A stretch of 64,000 nt of DNA. It comes from Heterotrichella gracilis. Its lineage: Eukaryota; Sar; Xanthophyceae; Tribonematales; Xanthonemataceae. This document shows positions 49,101 to 60,300 of this stretch, piece by piece. Both the position numbers and the translations under genes were made by a program. The notes beneath the pieces are model-generated. The model was not told the origin of the DNA and ran no database searches. It saw only the letters and a program-made list of their open reading frames with translations. Where the stretch lies: the NCBI GenBank assembly GCA_032358255.1, contig JAULBX010010767.1:42461-106460 (forward strand), in the 5' to 3' direction. The first letter of the stretch is position 1. Each line of letters opens with the position of its first letter.

Positions 49101-52100
49101 CTGGAGATGAGGACTGCTTGGTCTCCTTCTTGTCTCGGTGGCCAGCCCCCCGTTTCCGGCGTGTGACAATGGACCGTGTCTCAAACTCATCCAGCAAACC
49201 TAGCACGTCATCGGGCTGCATACCTGCAGAGGCGATGAATGGAACATGCTGTGATTACTAGCCGCAGCACACATTGTTGCCGACAACTGTGCAGGAGGAA
49301 GTGTCCAATAAGAAGTCAAATGTGATACAACTCCACATTTCCCAACGCACGTCAAGCTTTACCAAATCGCCGCATCACGCTGTGTACCTTCCGGTTCATC
49401 ATCTACAGTGCTGACCACACTGGCCGCAATGCTGGTCATCAATGATTGCCCACCACTGACAGGCAAGATTTCTATGGCCGGCACTTCTTGCAGTGGCATT
49501 GGGTGCAGCTCGTCTGACACTGGGTCCCTTAAATCCAATGGGCCCTGGGTCTCTTGTGCAGACTCTTCCGGTGCATCCCCCTGTAGTGGGAATCCAGCAT
49601 TAGAGATTTGCAAATGCCATCGCACCTAGAAGCCTTTGGCAACTCTCAGCATGACAACTTTACAGCTCCCGCCGTCAAATGCAGGCAAAGTGGTGTGTAT
49701 GAAAGACAGTACAAGCGACTCAACGCACCTCTGCAAAATCCTCTGCACCCAGCTCCGAACCCAGCTCCCGCCCACTGCTCCCAAACGCCTGCAAGGCAAG
49801 CTCCACCGGAAAAACCGCCACCCCGAGGGGCGCATCGCCACCTCCCGGCACACCCGACCTGCTGTGCCCCACACTCAGCTGCAGCACCTGCTTCTCGTCA
49901 AAGATGCAGAAGGAGTAGCGCTGCCTCCACACCGGCTGCAGGGTGTTGGTGAGGCACGGGGTGGTGTGCTCCTCGATGTCGTCCACGCTGGGCCGCGCTG
50001 AGCTGCTGAGCATGGGGGGCTGCAGGATGGTTTGCACGTACGGGTTGCACCCTCGCCAGGGCCGCTGCCTGCGCCATGCAAAAAGTGCTTGTGAGCCACC
50101 AGGGCCTGGTGATTATACATGAGATTAGACACGGTCTGCTTCTTGAACATATGCATGCCTGCTTGTCCATTCATTTGCAGAGATGACTTAAGACCCTGTT
50201 GCTAAGCCCAAAAGATGAGATGCATCGCCAATAGCACAGTGCGGGAATTTTACCTGGAATTTATCTTGGCTTCCACAATCTCCACATGGAGTATGCCCAG
50301 TGGATCGCATCCCAGGAAGTCATCATGCTCAGCCCTCTCACCAAAGGGAACTGACAACCGCTTGGGCCTGATCAAGGCACAAGCTTTTTTTAGACTATTG
50401 TGCATATAAGAGTGGGTGCTGGGCCTTATCTGGCATTGGATGCCCCACATGGATGTTTGCGTGTATGTATATATAGAGGAGTGGGTGTTGGGCGTTGGAT
50501 CACACTCCATGCCCAGGCGAGACATGACAAGGCGAGTGAACAGCAGCCAAAGGCACAGCAGCAACAGGTCATGCTGCTAAATCCTAAAACAGCCCTACCA
50601 GAGCATGAGCCCCGTGAGTGCATCAACCGCGGCGCTTGTGAGGAAGCCGTTGAGCGCTGGAATGGACATCACATCCGCGCCACCAAGGATCCTGCAGGAC
50701 ACACCCTCAGAGTGAACACTCCATTGTGGACAGGCACCAGTGACCAACCACATGCCTGCAGCCGAGACTTTGAAACGCCATTTGGGACAGCCATAAGTAG
50801 CGTGCGATATTTGCAACAAAACAAAGAATGGTCGTCGCCAGTTGCACTAAGCTGCAGCAAAAACCTTGAACTTCTTCTGTGACAGCTTTGCATGACAGCT
50901 CTGGTCCTTACCTGGTGTCATAGTCCACGAGCGGCGCCTCCAGAAATGCAAAGTGCACCCCACCAACCAAGGGGACACCATTCAGCACCGGACCAAACGA
51001 GATCCTGGCTGTGGCACTGGCATTCAGGGTTGTTATCTTCACGTACATGGCAGGAGTTAGGTCCATGCCTGGAAGCAGCTTCCATCCAGCTGCACAAAAG
51101 AATACCAGGATTACTACCATTGGGCGGACTGCAACGGCATGCATGCTGATCAGCACCTATGCTGGGTTTGGAAAGAATGATAATTTCTCGACACAGTCAG
51201 AAGCCTTACACATGCACGGTTCTCTAGACAAGCATGCATGGGAAATCGTTGCTGCACGCTGTGCAATTTTGTGGTGGATTCATGCCAGGACCAGTTGGTG
51301 GCACCACATGCACCACAGATGATGGTGCGCCATTTTCACGTGCCTATCTTCCTTGCGTTCCACAGCTTCCACTTCCTTCCTGGTGTGAGCTTGATGACGA
51401 TCTGAGGCACACCTGCCCACCGCACGTCCACGTCCAGCACTGCAAGCGGCATGGAATGGCTGATCGGTCACATGGCCACTTGTCCCAGGGCATACCCATG
51501 CCCATGGTTTGCATGGGTCCAGCCACATAGGCACAAGCAGGTTGACGGTGTCATGGCGCGAATATGGTAAGGCAAGGCTGTGGATGCATTAATGATACCT
51601 ATGACCAGGTGGACATTGATTGTGTAGGGTGGCAGAAATGGGTGGCTTGCTCTTACCAATCTCCCCGCTATTTGCCCCATCCTGTGTTGCGCTGCGCACA
51701 CCCAGTATGGTCACTGGCTCCGCTCCAAAGGAGAAGGTTGGGAAGGTGACCCCATCAACCATTGGGGGCAGGTGCTCTTGCAAGACAGGCTCTAGGTGCT
51801 CTTTGATCAACCTGAGAAAGGAAAAGAGAAGATTATGGCAATGGACGACTTTGAAATGCAGCTATTACATTCTAAACAGATGAGAACTACCCTACAGCAA
51901 ATGAGAAAAACCCTAAGACAGATGATACAAACCCTCAAGTGCCTTAATTGGTTGAAATGGCGCCAGGTACACTTACGAGCAGAGCACTGAGTCCAGAGAG
52001 GGCCACAGCACTTTCAGGGCATCGTTCAGGAATCTGCAGAAAGGGGGTTGGCTCGAGTGTGCGCCAGGTGGGCAGTATGCATTCTGCTGTGCTGGTGCAA

Positions 52101-52863
52101 ACTTATAAGTGCATCAGAAGCAAAACAATCAGAAGCAAAACCCTTCTCGCACCTTGCCTGCTCATAGTCTTCAAACTGCATACACACAGCAAGGTCAGCT
52201 TAGTGACAGTACAGTGACCTGCTTAGGTGACCGTACAATGTCCCAAGGGCAGTGAGCCAAAAAGCTGTCTTGACAGGCTACCTTGACCCAAGCCGGGAGG
52301 TGGTGCAGCAGGTACATGAGCGAGTCCTCGTCCAGCTGCTGCACTGCCTTGAGGGTGGAGGTGAAGCGTGCACGTTGCAGTGTCCGGTAGGCTGCACAGT
52401 ACAGCAGATTGTCAACACGGCACTTTCAGGCGCTGCTGGGAGGGCACTTAACAGGCCCTGCTCGAGGCTTCATAAGTAAGATCTGGTAACAGGTCCCACA
52501 CCCAACTTCTGCCAAGAATACAGTGGAGCCCACGTACAGACGCCTCAAGAGCTTTCCAAAGATACAACTGGGCACAAGGCAAGAGGTTTCATGAGGTGAA
52601 GTGTGTGCCTCACCTGCATAGAAGGTCACACCGTTGACGAGCACCAACGCTAACTGGACCTTGCACGCCACGAGCAGCTTGAGCACTTTCGGAGAGGCTC
52701 TGACAACAAACTTGGTGACCCTTGCTGCTGTTACTGTGGCCTTGACACTCAGCATGCCGGCCACTTTCGCCAAACTTGCCATCAACTTTAACGCCCATCT
52801 CGGAGCTCGATGCTGCCTCGCCAACACAGCTTGCTGGCTTTCCTTGCTTTCTGGCGCACTCAT
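46117..52863 (-). CDS. SMP- and C2-domain membrane-contact protein (extended synaptotagmin/NTMC2 type)
   Basis: Probable lipid-transfer tether at ER contact sites. Eighteen exons sum to 1161 codons: 52863-52614, 52391-52282, 52175-52153, 52033-51977, 51811-51657, 51439-51344, 51089-50912, 50691-50599, 50367-50254, 50068-49729, 49580-49388, 49223-49023, 48756-48577, 48470-48387, 48288-48212, 47983-46985, 46611-46432 and 46269-46117. A hydrophobic anchor near residues 60-85 (LLVACKVQLALVLVNGVTFY) precedes the SMP domain: FLNDALKVLWPSLDSVLCS, VDGVTFPTFSFGAEPVTILG, VDVRWAGVPQIVIKL, GGADVMSIPALNGFLT. A C2 domain follows (DPLGILHVEIVEAKIN, CNPYVQTILQ, NTLQPVWRQRYSFCIFDEK). After a long Ser/Pro/Ala-rich region the last exons look like a second C2 (AVLLIKVLRTTSRSLQFRRP ... 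GSVEIPIRRA ... GKITLAMAWYP). Exon 15's donor has an in-phase alternative; intron 6 uses GC. Confidence 0.88.
51877..51939. repeat. Three imperfect ~21-nt units with ACCCT cores
   Basis: CAGATGAGAACTACCCTACA, GCAAATGAGAAAAACCCTAAG and a third similar unit follow each other in intron 4 of the SMP/C2 gene. Each has an ATGA...ACCCT core, so it may be a decayed tandem duplication around a telobox-like motif. Confidence 0.6.
52113..52141. repeat. Two-copy ATCAGAAGCAAAAC direct repeat
   Basis: Two identical 14-base copies separated by one base, just before the donor side of intron 3 of the SMP/C2 gene (minus strand). Confidence 0.8.
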
Positions 52864-53426
52864 GGCAACCTACATGCCGTCACAAACTGGAACTCTGTAG
52901 CTGTCTGGGCGTTGCAGTTGCAAGTGCTGTCGTTATTTTGCCCCGATTTTCAAAATACGCATGCATGCATATTGGGGGAGTTTGCATGCATATTTAGGGT
53001 TGACTGAACCAGAGCCACAACTGACAACGATACCAAGCTGTAATGTGCAGTGTAATATAGGAGCCCCTGGATGTGGCTATAGCTTGCACTAGCACAGCCC
53101 TCCTTACTCTTGTCGTCCCACCTCAAGTTGGGAGCGTCAGTCTCGGCACTTAAAACCCGTATCGATACGGCAGTTGCGACGTGGTATTTAAGCCTTTCCA
53201 GTAGGTTGTTTCCAAACCCACTACATCCACTTCCACTTACTTCACTTTACTGCATGTGCACCTTGCAAGATAGAAGATCGTACAGCGCCAGTACTTCCTG
53301 GGCCCATCTTGACCGAGCCGCCCGCCATGGCGTAGCGTTTTGGACGCCCACAGCGCACTTTATACGTTCTTTCTCGGCTTTATAAGCGCGGTAGTCGAGT
53401 TCCGAGTCAGCTTCCTCGTCATCAGC
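52864..53426. promoter_or_regulatory. Divergent promoter region SMP/C2 gene / FtsJ gene
   Basis: About 560 bases between opposed starts. It contains two CATGCATGCATAT/GCATGCATATTTAGGG blocks at 52959-52998. Sequence around 53150-53190 includes GTATCGATAC-like and TATTTAAG motifs; TATTTAAG (53186-53193) could act as a TATA element for the plus-strand gene. Confidence 0.45.
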
Positions 53427-56290
53427 ATGTCTCGGGTGCTGCAAGACCACTTTTTCAAGCAAGCCAAGGTATATGCATGCACATGCCATAGAATTCCCTG
53501 GCGGAATGCAGACTCTATGCCAGTGTCAGACTCTGCTAGTCGACTGCCAGGCACAAAAGACTATGCTGTAAAATTACAGCTTTGCACATGGTTTGCTGGT
53601 GTCGGTGTAGCCATGCACACACAAGGTGGACTACACCCATGAGACTTACTGCACTGGGTCCCCACCACCCACCACTTGCCCACTATCAATAGAAAAGTGT
53701 CATAGTAGGGTCGCGAGCCTAGCTTTGCTTATAAGTGAACAGCAGCGGCGAGGTTTGTCACCGCCATTCATCTGCACTAACTGAACTGAGTCGCCCCTCC
53801 CACCTCTATCATAGACCCAGGGCTACGTGGCACGCTCCGCATACAAGCTGCTCGAGATACAGCAGAAGCACAAAGTCGTACCGCAAGGTAACGGCCGAAG
53901 CCATGCCTACTTCCACGCAGCAGCCCATGGCATGCACCTGTCACGCCACCCTGCATGCGCAGTTCACCTCGGGACTCAGCTAGCTCACCCTCGGTCTAGT
54001 ACTTTCCTTGGGAGCAAAACCACAAGTAGCAGCATAAAAACAAGCATTCAGGTGCCCAGCATCCATGCGCCAAGCATTTCTGTGCCCAGCAAACTAGATT
54101 TTCTTGCATGTCCCCCGCCCTGGCCCCAGTGCCATGCCTGGTGCCCACCACCCACCGCAGCGCCCCCCTTGTGTAGGAGGGAATGTGTTGGACCTGGGGT
54201 GCCACCCTGGCGCATGGCTGCAGGTGGCGTGCCAATCCCTGGGACCGCCAAAAAAAGCAGGGCTCGTGCTGGGGATCGACCTCAAGGTGAGGCTCAGGGG
54301 AGGAAACGACAACACACAGACACACACGTGCCCCTCCTGCACACCCTACACAGCCCTGCCCATAGACCATGCTCATCCCATGGGCCCTGCCAAGAGCACA
54401 AACATAATAGCAGTTTGTTTTAATTTCTTCTCCATTTTGAAGTCCTATTATTTTCTGATTGCTCTATTATTATCTTCATACCCCCGCAGGACACGCGGCC
54501 GCCCCCCAAATTCTGCGACGACCGGGTGCGCATCATCAAGGGGGACGCACGCGAGCTGACTGAGGAGTTTTGGAAGGAGGAGTGCCCCAAGGTGGGGACA
54601 TGAACCCCGGGGACTTGTCCTCCTGTGTGCGTGTTTGCATTGACCCGCACAGTACAGGATGTCTGCGGCGCCCTGCGGAGGGAATTGGCCGGGTGCATGA
54701 TGACCATGTGCACAGTGCCATGCATACATGGTTGTGCGCACAGGGCCAATTGCATGGTGCCATGTGCAAGGACCATGCCATCATTGTTGGCACCGCACCT
54801 ACTGTGTGCAAATGATCATGTGCATACCATCATGGGTACAGGACCATGGGTACGGGACAATGCGGGCACCACAGGGTGTGCAGCTGTATGCGGGGCCTTC
54901 ATGCATGCAACTGAGAAACAGTTGCGTGACCACCCACACAGTGGGACCCAAACCTGCGCCCCTGCTATAGGCATGACGCTCGCGTAGGGTATCCACACCC
55001 CTATCAAACTACCCTAACGCGCTCCCTCCCCGGCGATTACCCTTGCGCAGGGTTTCCACACGGTCCTGTCCGACATGTGCCACTCCACGCTGGGCAATTC
55101 AGGGGCAGATGCCACCCGCTCCCTGGAGCTTGCGCGCTGTGCGTGGCTAATAGCGGTGGGGGAGCAGACCATGTGGGAGGAGGAGCAAGGGGCAGCAGCA
55201 GCAGTGGCGGGTAGGCACTGCATGGAGTATTAACTACTAATAAGCCCTTCAGGGGTCATGCACCCCCACATGGTCCTTCTCCGGGTAATGCATGGTCGTC
55301 AACATTAACCAGATTACGTTCGTGGTTCACATTCACCAGGGTGTGCTTCACCCCATGCACTACTCATAGGCATGCTCAACCCAAAACAGGGTGTGGTGCA
55401 TGGTTCCCTACGCCCCAGACCAGGGCATGTTTCTTGAGTTTGCATGGCGTGCGTGCACAAGGGCCAGAGAATGGGTGGGCATGTGCCGGGGTTGGGGTTA
55501 GGGTTGGGTTAGGGTTATATGGACAGTTATATGTGGACATGGCGAGTGCGTTGCAGCATTGGCACTAGGTGGTGTACGGCCTGACGCCATTACCCATCTG
55601 CAAACACCTGATGCTGCCCCATGCTCCCCGGCTGTCGTGGGTTAAAAATTGCGCACACCCATACTCCCCTGTCACTCCTCCGCTCCCATACCTCCCCTGG
55701 CCCCCTCCCTCTGCAGGTGACCTGACCTTCCGCCAGCGCGGCGTGCTGATGCCAGGTGGCGCACTGGTGATGAAGCTGCTGCAGGGGGCGGAGACGCAGG
55801 TGAGGCAATGCGCACTGCATGCCTTACTTAGTATGCCGTATCCCAAATCCGCCTGCGCCCTGTCACAGAAAAGCCATCATGTTGCCCATTAATAATAATA
55901 ATAATGTTGCCCACGCGCATGTCCTTGAGGATCCCCAAGCATGCGGTGGCTACCAAAGTAGCTAGTAGAGGAGATTGTCAAGGAGATGCGCCGTGGTTTT
56001 ACTCTAATGATCATGGTTGTTTTTAGTGTGGGGATGGTTTTGTTTTGGTATAACTTTAATTGTGTGATCCCCATCATCCTTGCGTCAGCCCTACGGTAGG
56101 GTAACCCATGCACGCCCTCCCCCTTGCCCCCCCCCAGGAGCTCGCCAAGGAGATGCGGCGCGACTTCACCAAGGTTGCCTGGGTGCGCCCCAAGGCCACC
56201 CGCTCAGAGTCCAAGGAGGTGTTCCTGGTGGGGCTGGGCAGGAGGAGGCTTGGGGAGGGGGCCAAGGGGGTGGCCAAGGGGGCGCAATGA
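53427..56290 (+). CDS. FtsJ/RrmJ-type rRNA 2'-O-ribose methyltransferase
   Basis: Transfers a methyl group from S-adenosylmethionine to a ribose 2'-OH of rRNA. Exons: 53427-53468, 53821-53887, 54177-54286, 54490-54591, 55051-55210, 55717-55799 and 56138-56290, for 238 residues (bacterial RrmJ is about 209). The K-D-K-E catalytic set is visible: K in ARSAYKLLE, D in VLSDMCHST, K in LVMKLLQG, and E in SESKEVFLVG. The SAM-binding motif I is NVLDLGCHPGAWLQVA. A Glu/Ala insertion (EEEQGAAAAVAG) follows LIAVGEQTMW. The bacterial-like pattern points to organellar rRNA, as in MRM2, rather than a cytosolic tRNA enzyme such as TRM7; the N-terminus is too short to show a clear presequence. Confidence 0.93.
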
Positions 56291-57352
56291 CAGCGGCTGG
56301 GGGAGGCCGTCTGGGTGGGGGGTTGGGACGGGGTGGTTGCAATGCCATAATGTGGCGGCAGAAGGCGTGAGCACTGGGGGCCAATGCACATCGAAGGTAC
56401 AAAGTTGGGTACTGTTTGGCCCAGGCGGCGATTAGGAATGATGTGCCCCAGCGTGTACATGATCGTACAGTGTACAGTATACGTAACAGGCGGTGCTCAC
56501 GCAATGGGTGAACATTGTATGCAGGAAGGCACAGCGTCGTGAACAATGTCAAGAATTGTTACAGATCATTATGACATGTCCATGTTAGTCGCATAAAACT
56601 CAGCTGACGGTACAAATTCACTATTCTAGATAGCTGTCAATTGATGATTTCAGAAACAATCTTGTTGGCAATGCAACAAAATCATGGGGTGATTCAAGCA
56701 AATACCAGGTAAACGAAAAATAAGTGCTATATATTCTACATGCTGCTAACTGCGCAATGCAATGCCATAATGCTGGATTATTCCAATGCATAATGAGCAA
56801 TGATTGTACCACCACCATCAATCACTTTTCACTTAGAATACAGGCTAAGATGATACAAGATGTCACAGCGTGTACAGTACACGTGTGCAATAATTGCTCA
56901 TTAAATGGCACAACTTTGAAGTACACGCTGTGCTACAACCGTGCTGCAAATCAGTCTGAATCAGACTGATTTGCATCAGATGCAACGCTAAAGTACTAAT
57001 CAAATCGGGCAATCTGAGATTGCATGCAACCGTTGCTGGACAGGCTATTCCAATACTTTCAAATAAATGAATGCGCGCGCGCATGAAGAAATTACTGCGG
57101 CCCAACACACGGCATGCCCACTGTGTCATGTATACACCAAGGGAAACAAGACATGCACATCCCTGACAGGATGTGTGTAGCAGGGGTAATTAGCTAGGAT
57201 GGCTAGTCCCTGACATACACCTGGGGCTCAACAAGGTTGAATTTCACTCTTGACACCCACCACATGAAAGTGCAGTACTGCTGAAACGCATGGTACAGCA
57301 ACTCTCAAAGACATGTGGTGCTTCCAAACCATTTAAGTGACCCGCACCCCCC
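56291..57352. other. Convergent intergenic region FtsJ / 2OG oxygenase
   Basis: About 1.06 kb, AT-richer than its neighbours, between two 3' ends. It contains a perfect 14-bp hairpin at 56945-56975 and an odd-centred palindrome CGTGTACAGTACACG near 56869. No coding signal. Confidence 0.45.
56945..56975. repeat. Perfect 14-bp inverted repeat with 3-nt loop
   Basis: TGCAAATCAGTCTG, loop AAT, then CAGACTGATTTGCA: every base of the stem pairs. It lies between two convergent genes, about 380 bases past the 2OG oxygenase 3' end on its strand and 655 past FtsJ. Confidence 0.9.
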
Positions 57353-60300
57353 TCAATTAGCCTCCACCACCTGCGTGACCCCCCCCTGCTCCCTGAACCT
57401 GTCCTGCACCATTGATGGGAACAGCGAGTGCTCCGAGGCGGGCTTGTCGTGGGTGTCAAGCATGATCTGCAAGGGGGGCCCAAACGGAGGTTAGGTGAGG
57501 TGCGGATTGAAGGCTGGTACAGGATAGGGTGTTGATAGTGCATAGGATGAACCAGATGGTGCTGAGAACATGTACAAAAATGACATTAATGGTTCTGTTC
57601 TCCTAGTGATTTTATTGCGTGGACTAGGTCAAATGACCTGTCAATAAACAGGAAGAGCCACCCACGAGCCACAAGCAGCCCCTGCGCCCCACCTGCCCGG
57701 CGTTGTACAGCGACTTGGCTGTGGTGAGCGGTGGATACTTCTTCAGCGGTCCCTGCACCACGGTGTCGCGGGGCACGCCCTGGAAGAAGGCGATGCTCAG
57801 GCGCTCACCCTGTGAAAGGGTGAGGGGGGAGCGTAAGGGCACAGGGGAGGGGAGGATGATGGGCCGCCGTGGTTTCCTCTGCAAGCTGCAGCGGGCGACT
57901 GCTCTGGTTGAAAACGGCAATCTTTGATGTGCAGTCATGGGTTGGTACAATATTGTGGCGCATTGTGAATGTATAACCCCGTGTGGCATCATCTATATGC
58001 GTACATGCTACTATCCAAATAATAATGCGCTTATTAATAGAGTCAAAATAATAATAATAAAACCGGGTGTATAATAAGAAAATGGGGTAATAATTATCAT
58101 CCCCACCTGGTACTCCTCCGGCCTGGGCATGCGCACCCGGTGGAAGGTGGACTTGTAATACCCATCGCTCCAGTACTGCAGGGGAGGGTGCGGGATTCAG
58201 TGACATAGAGGGAATATCGTCATATGACCCTTCTGAGGGGCCGTCATGCAAAAGGGTGTTGCCGACCTTGTCCTATCCTGCTGCTGTGTGGGCAGCCGTG
58301 ATGTCACGACATGTTGGGCCAACGACCCCCAATGCTGTGCACCGCAGGTAATGTTATGGTAGTTTCAAAAGAAAGTGACCAGGACGAAAAATAATTTACT
58401 CTGTGACTCTCATATGGCCTCCGAGACCGGCAATGCACGCATTTTAAGCTCTTCAGGCACATTGACCTCCCGTTGCAGATCAGAGGCCTTGCGTACTTAT
58501 TGATTATTTAATTAACATTTAATATTTTAGAAATATTTAATTATTCACCCACTGCACATCGGAGGGGGCCACTGACACCACCAGGAAAGTACAAGCAATT
58601 ATTCTATTTTTATTATTTCTATAGTAAAAGCAAACCCCTCCCTACCTGCATGATATCCCCCAGCTGGCACACCACCGCCCCTGGCTGGGGGTCCAGCGGG
58701 GTCCAGGCATCGATATTGGAGGGAGCACCCACATCCATGTTGCACCCAGAAGCAACCTCCAGCCCAGAGTCGCCTGCGGAAGGAGGGAGCAGGTTATGCA
58801 GGGGCTGGGGAGGCGCAGGGCATATTGTGATGAGGGGCGGTGCATTTGGGTGGCATGTGGCTAATCAACTATTCCATTACCAACAAATAGTTGGTATAAT
58901 AAGCATACGAGTGCCCCCACTGGAACACCAAGCGCCATGTTGAAGCCATGGCAGAGGCAGACGTGCAGTGGAAGGATCTGCGGTGCATGTGGGCGTCATC
59001 TGGCGGTGCATATGTGCCAGTCAACCATGGTATATACTAGCCTTACACTGGCGGTGGAAGACCATGGTGAGGCAGGAGTGGGGGTCGGTGTGTGGCAGGA
59101 TGCGCAGGGTGCCGGGGGGGTAGGTTACGTCGGGTGAGATGGCGGGGTATAGGTTGTAGGTGTAGTAGGAAGACTCGGCCACGTCAACCATGTGCTGCGG
59201 CAAGGGAGGGGATGGGGGTGATATGGGTGTGTGTGTGAAGGGGGGCGGTTGAGATGGGGATTGGATTACAGCTTAAATTGCGCCCGATTTTAAACGCTGT
59301 CAAGGAGCCATGTCACCCAGGTACACATGCATCACACTAGTTATGATGACACACCATGGCCGCGTGTAGGTATATGCATGTGACGAACTGCGGACATGGC
59401 AACATGTGCAACCCACATGCCAGGCAACGGGGGGCATCTGACATTTTCACAGTCAACATACTTTATACCAATTTTCCTTTCCATTGTTTATGCCATTCCT
59501 TTACAGTGCGCGGTCCATGGACCGTCAACCCATGCCTAGGGTACGGCCCCTGCCCTGCCCTCCTCACCTTCTCGAAGAAGTCCTCCTCCATGCCTATGCC
59601 CAGTGCCAGCAGGCGCGCGATCTTGCATGTCACCTTGCTGCACTCCTCCGCCATGATCTCAGCCTGGGACCTGGAAAGGGGAGGGGGGGGTGGGGGTACG
59701 AGGTAAGCAGGTGGCTTGCAGGTATGTGAGCATGTGGACGTGGGTGGGGATTGGGCGCAGCTGTGCAAGTAAAGCAGTGTGAGACATTGTGGCTCACTCA
59801 GTGGCATGGGAGCATAGTGCTGCATGTGTTTACTAACTAGTGATACATGAGACTCCGGCGTGGGCTTTTGTGGTGGTTGTGGCAACACCTATGTCAGGGG
59901 TTTGTGCATAGGGCTGTGTGACCGGTGTACAGGTACCCCCACCCAAACATACACCTACATCCATAACAGTGTATACCTTTCTACACCCTACACCCTAAAC
60001 CCTAGTCCCATGCCCACCTGAACCCTGGCGCGTGCTCCTCTGGCGGCCAGAAGGGCTCCATCGCCTTGCCCACAGTGATCTCGATCTGCTCACGCACCAG
60101 GGGTTCTTCCTCGGGTAGTGACAGCTTGTTGTTATTGTACGACCAGCCCTGGAGGGGGGGAGTGGAGGGGAGTGTGAGGGGCTTCTGGAGGTGCGTGAGG
60201 TGAGGTAACAGCTGGCTGTGTTGCAATTGCCTGTGGCACCTCTGGTGGCGCCCCAGGTGGTCCACTTATGTCATGTGCTGACCGTTAAGGCTGACATTTG

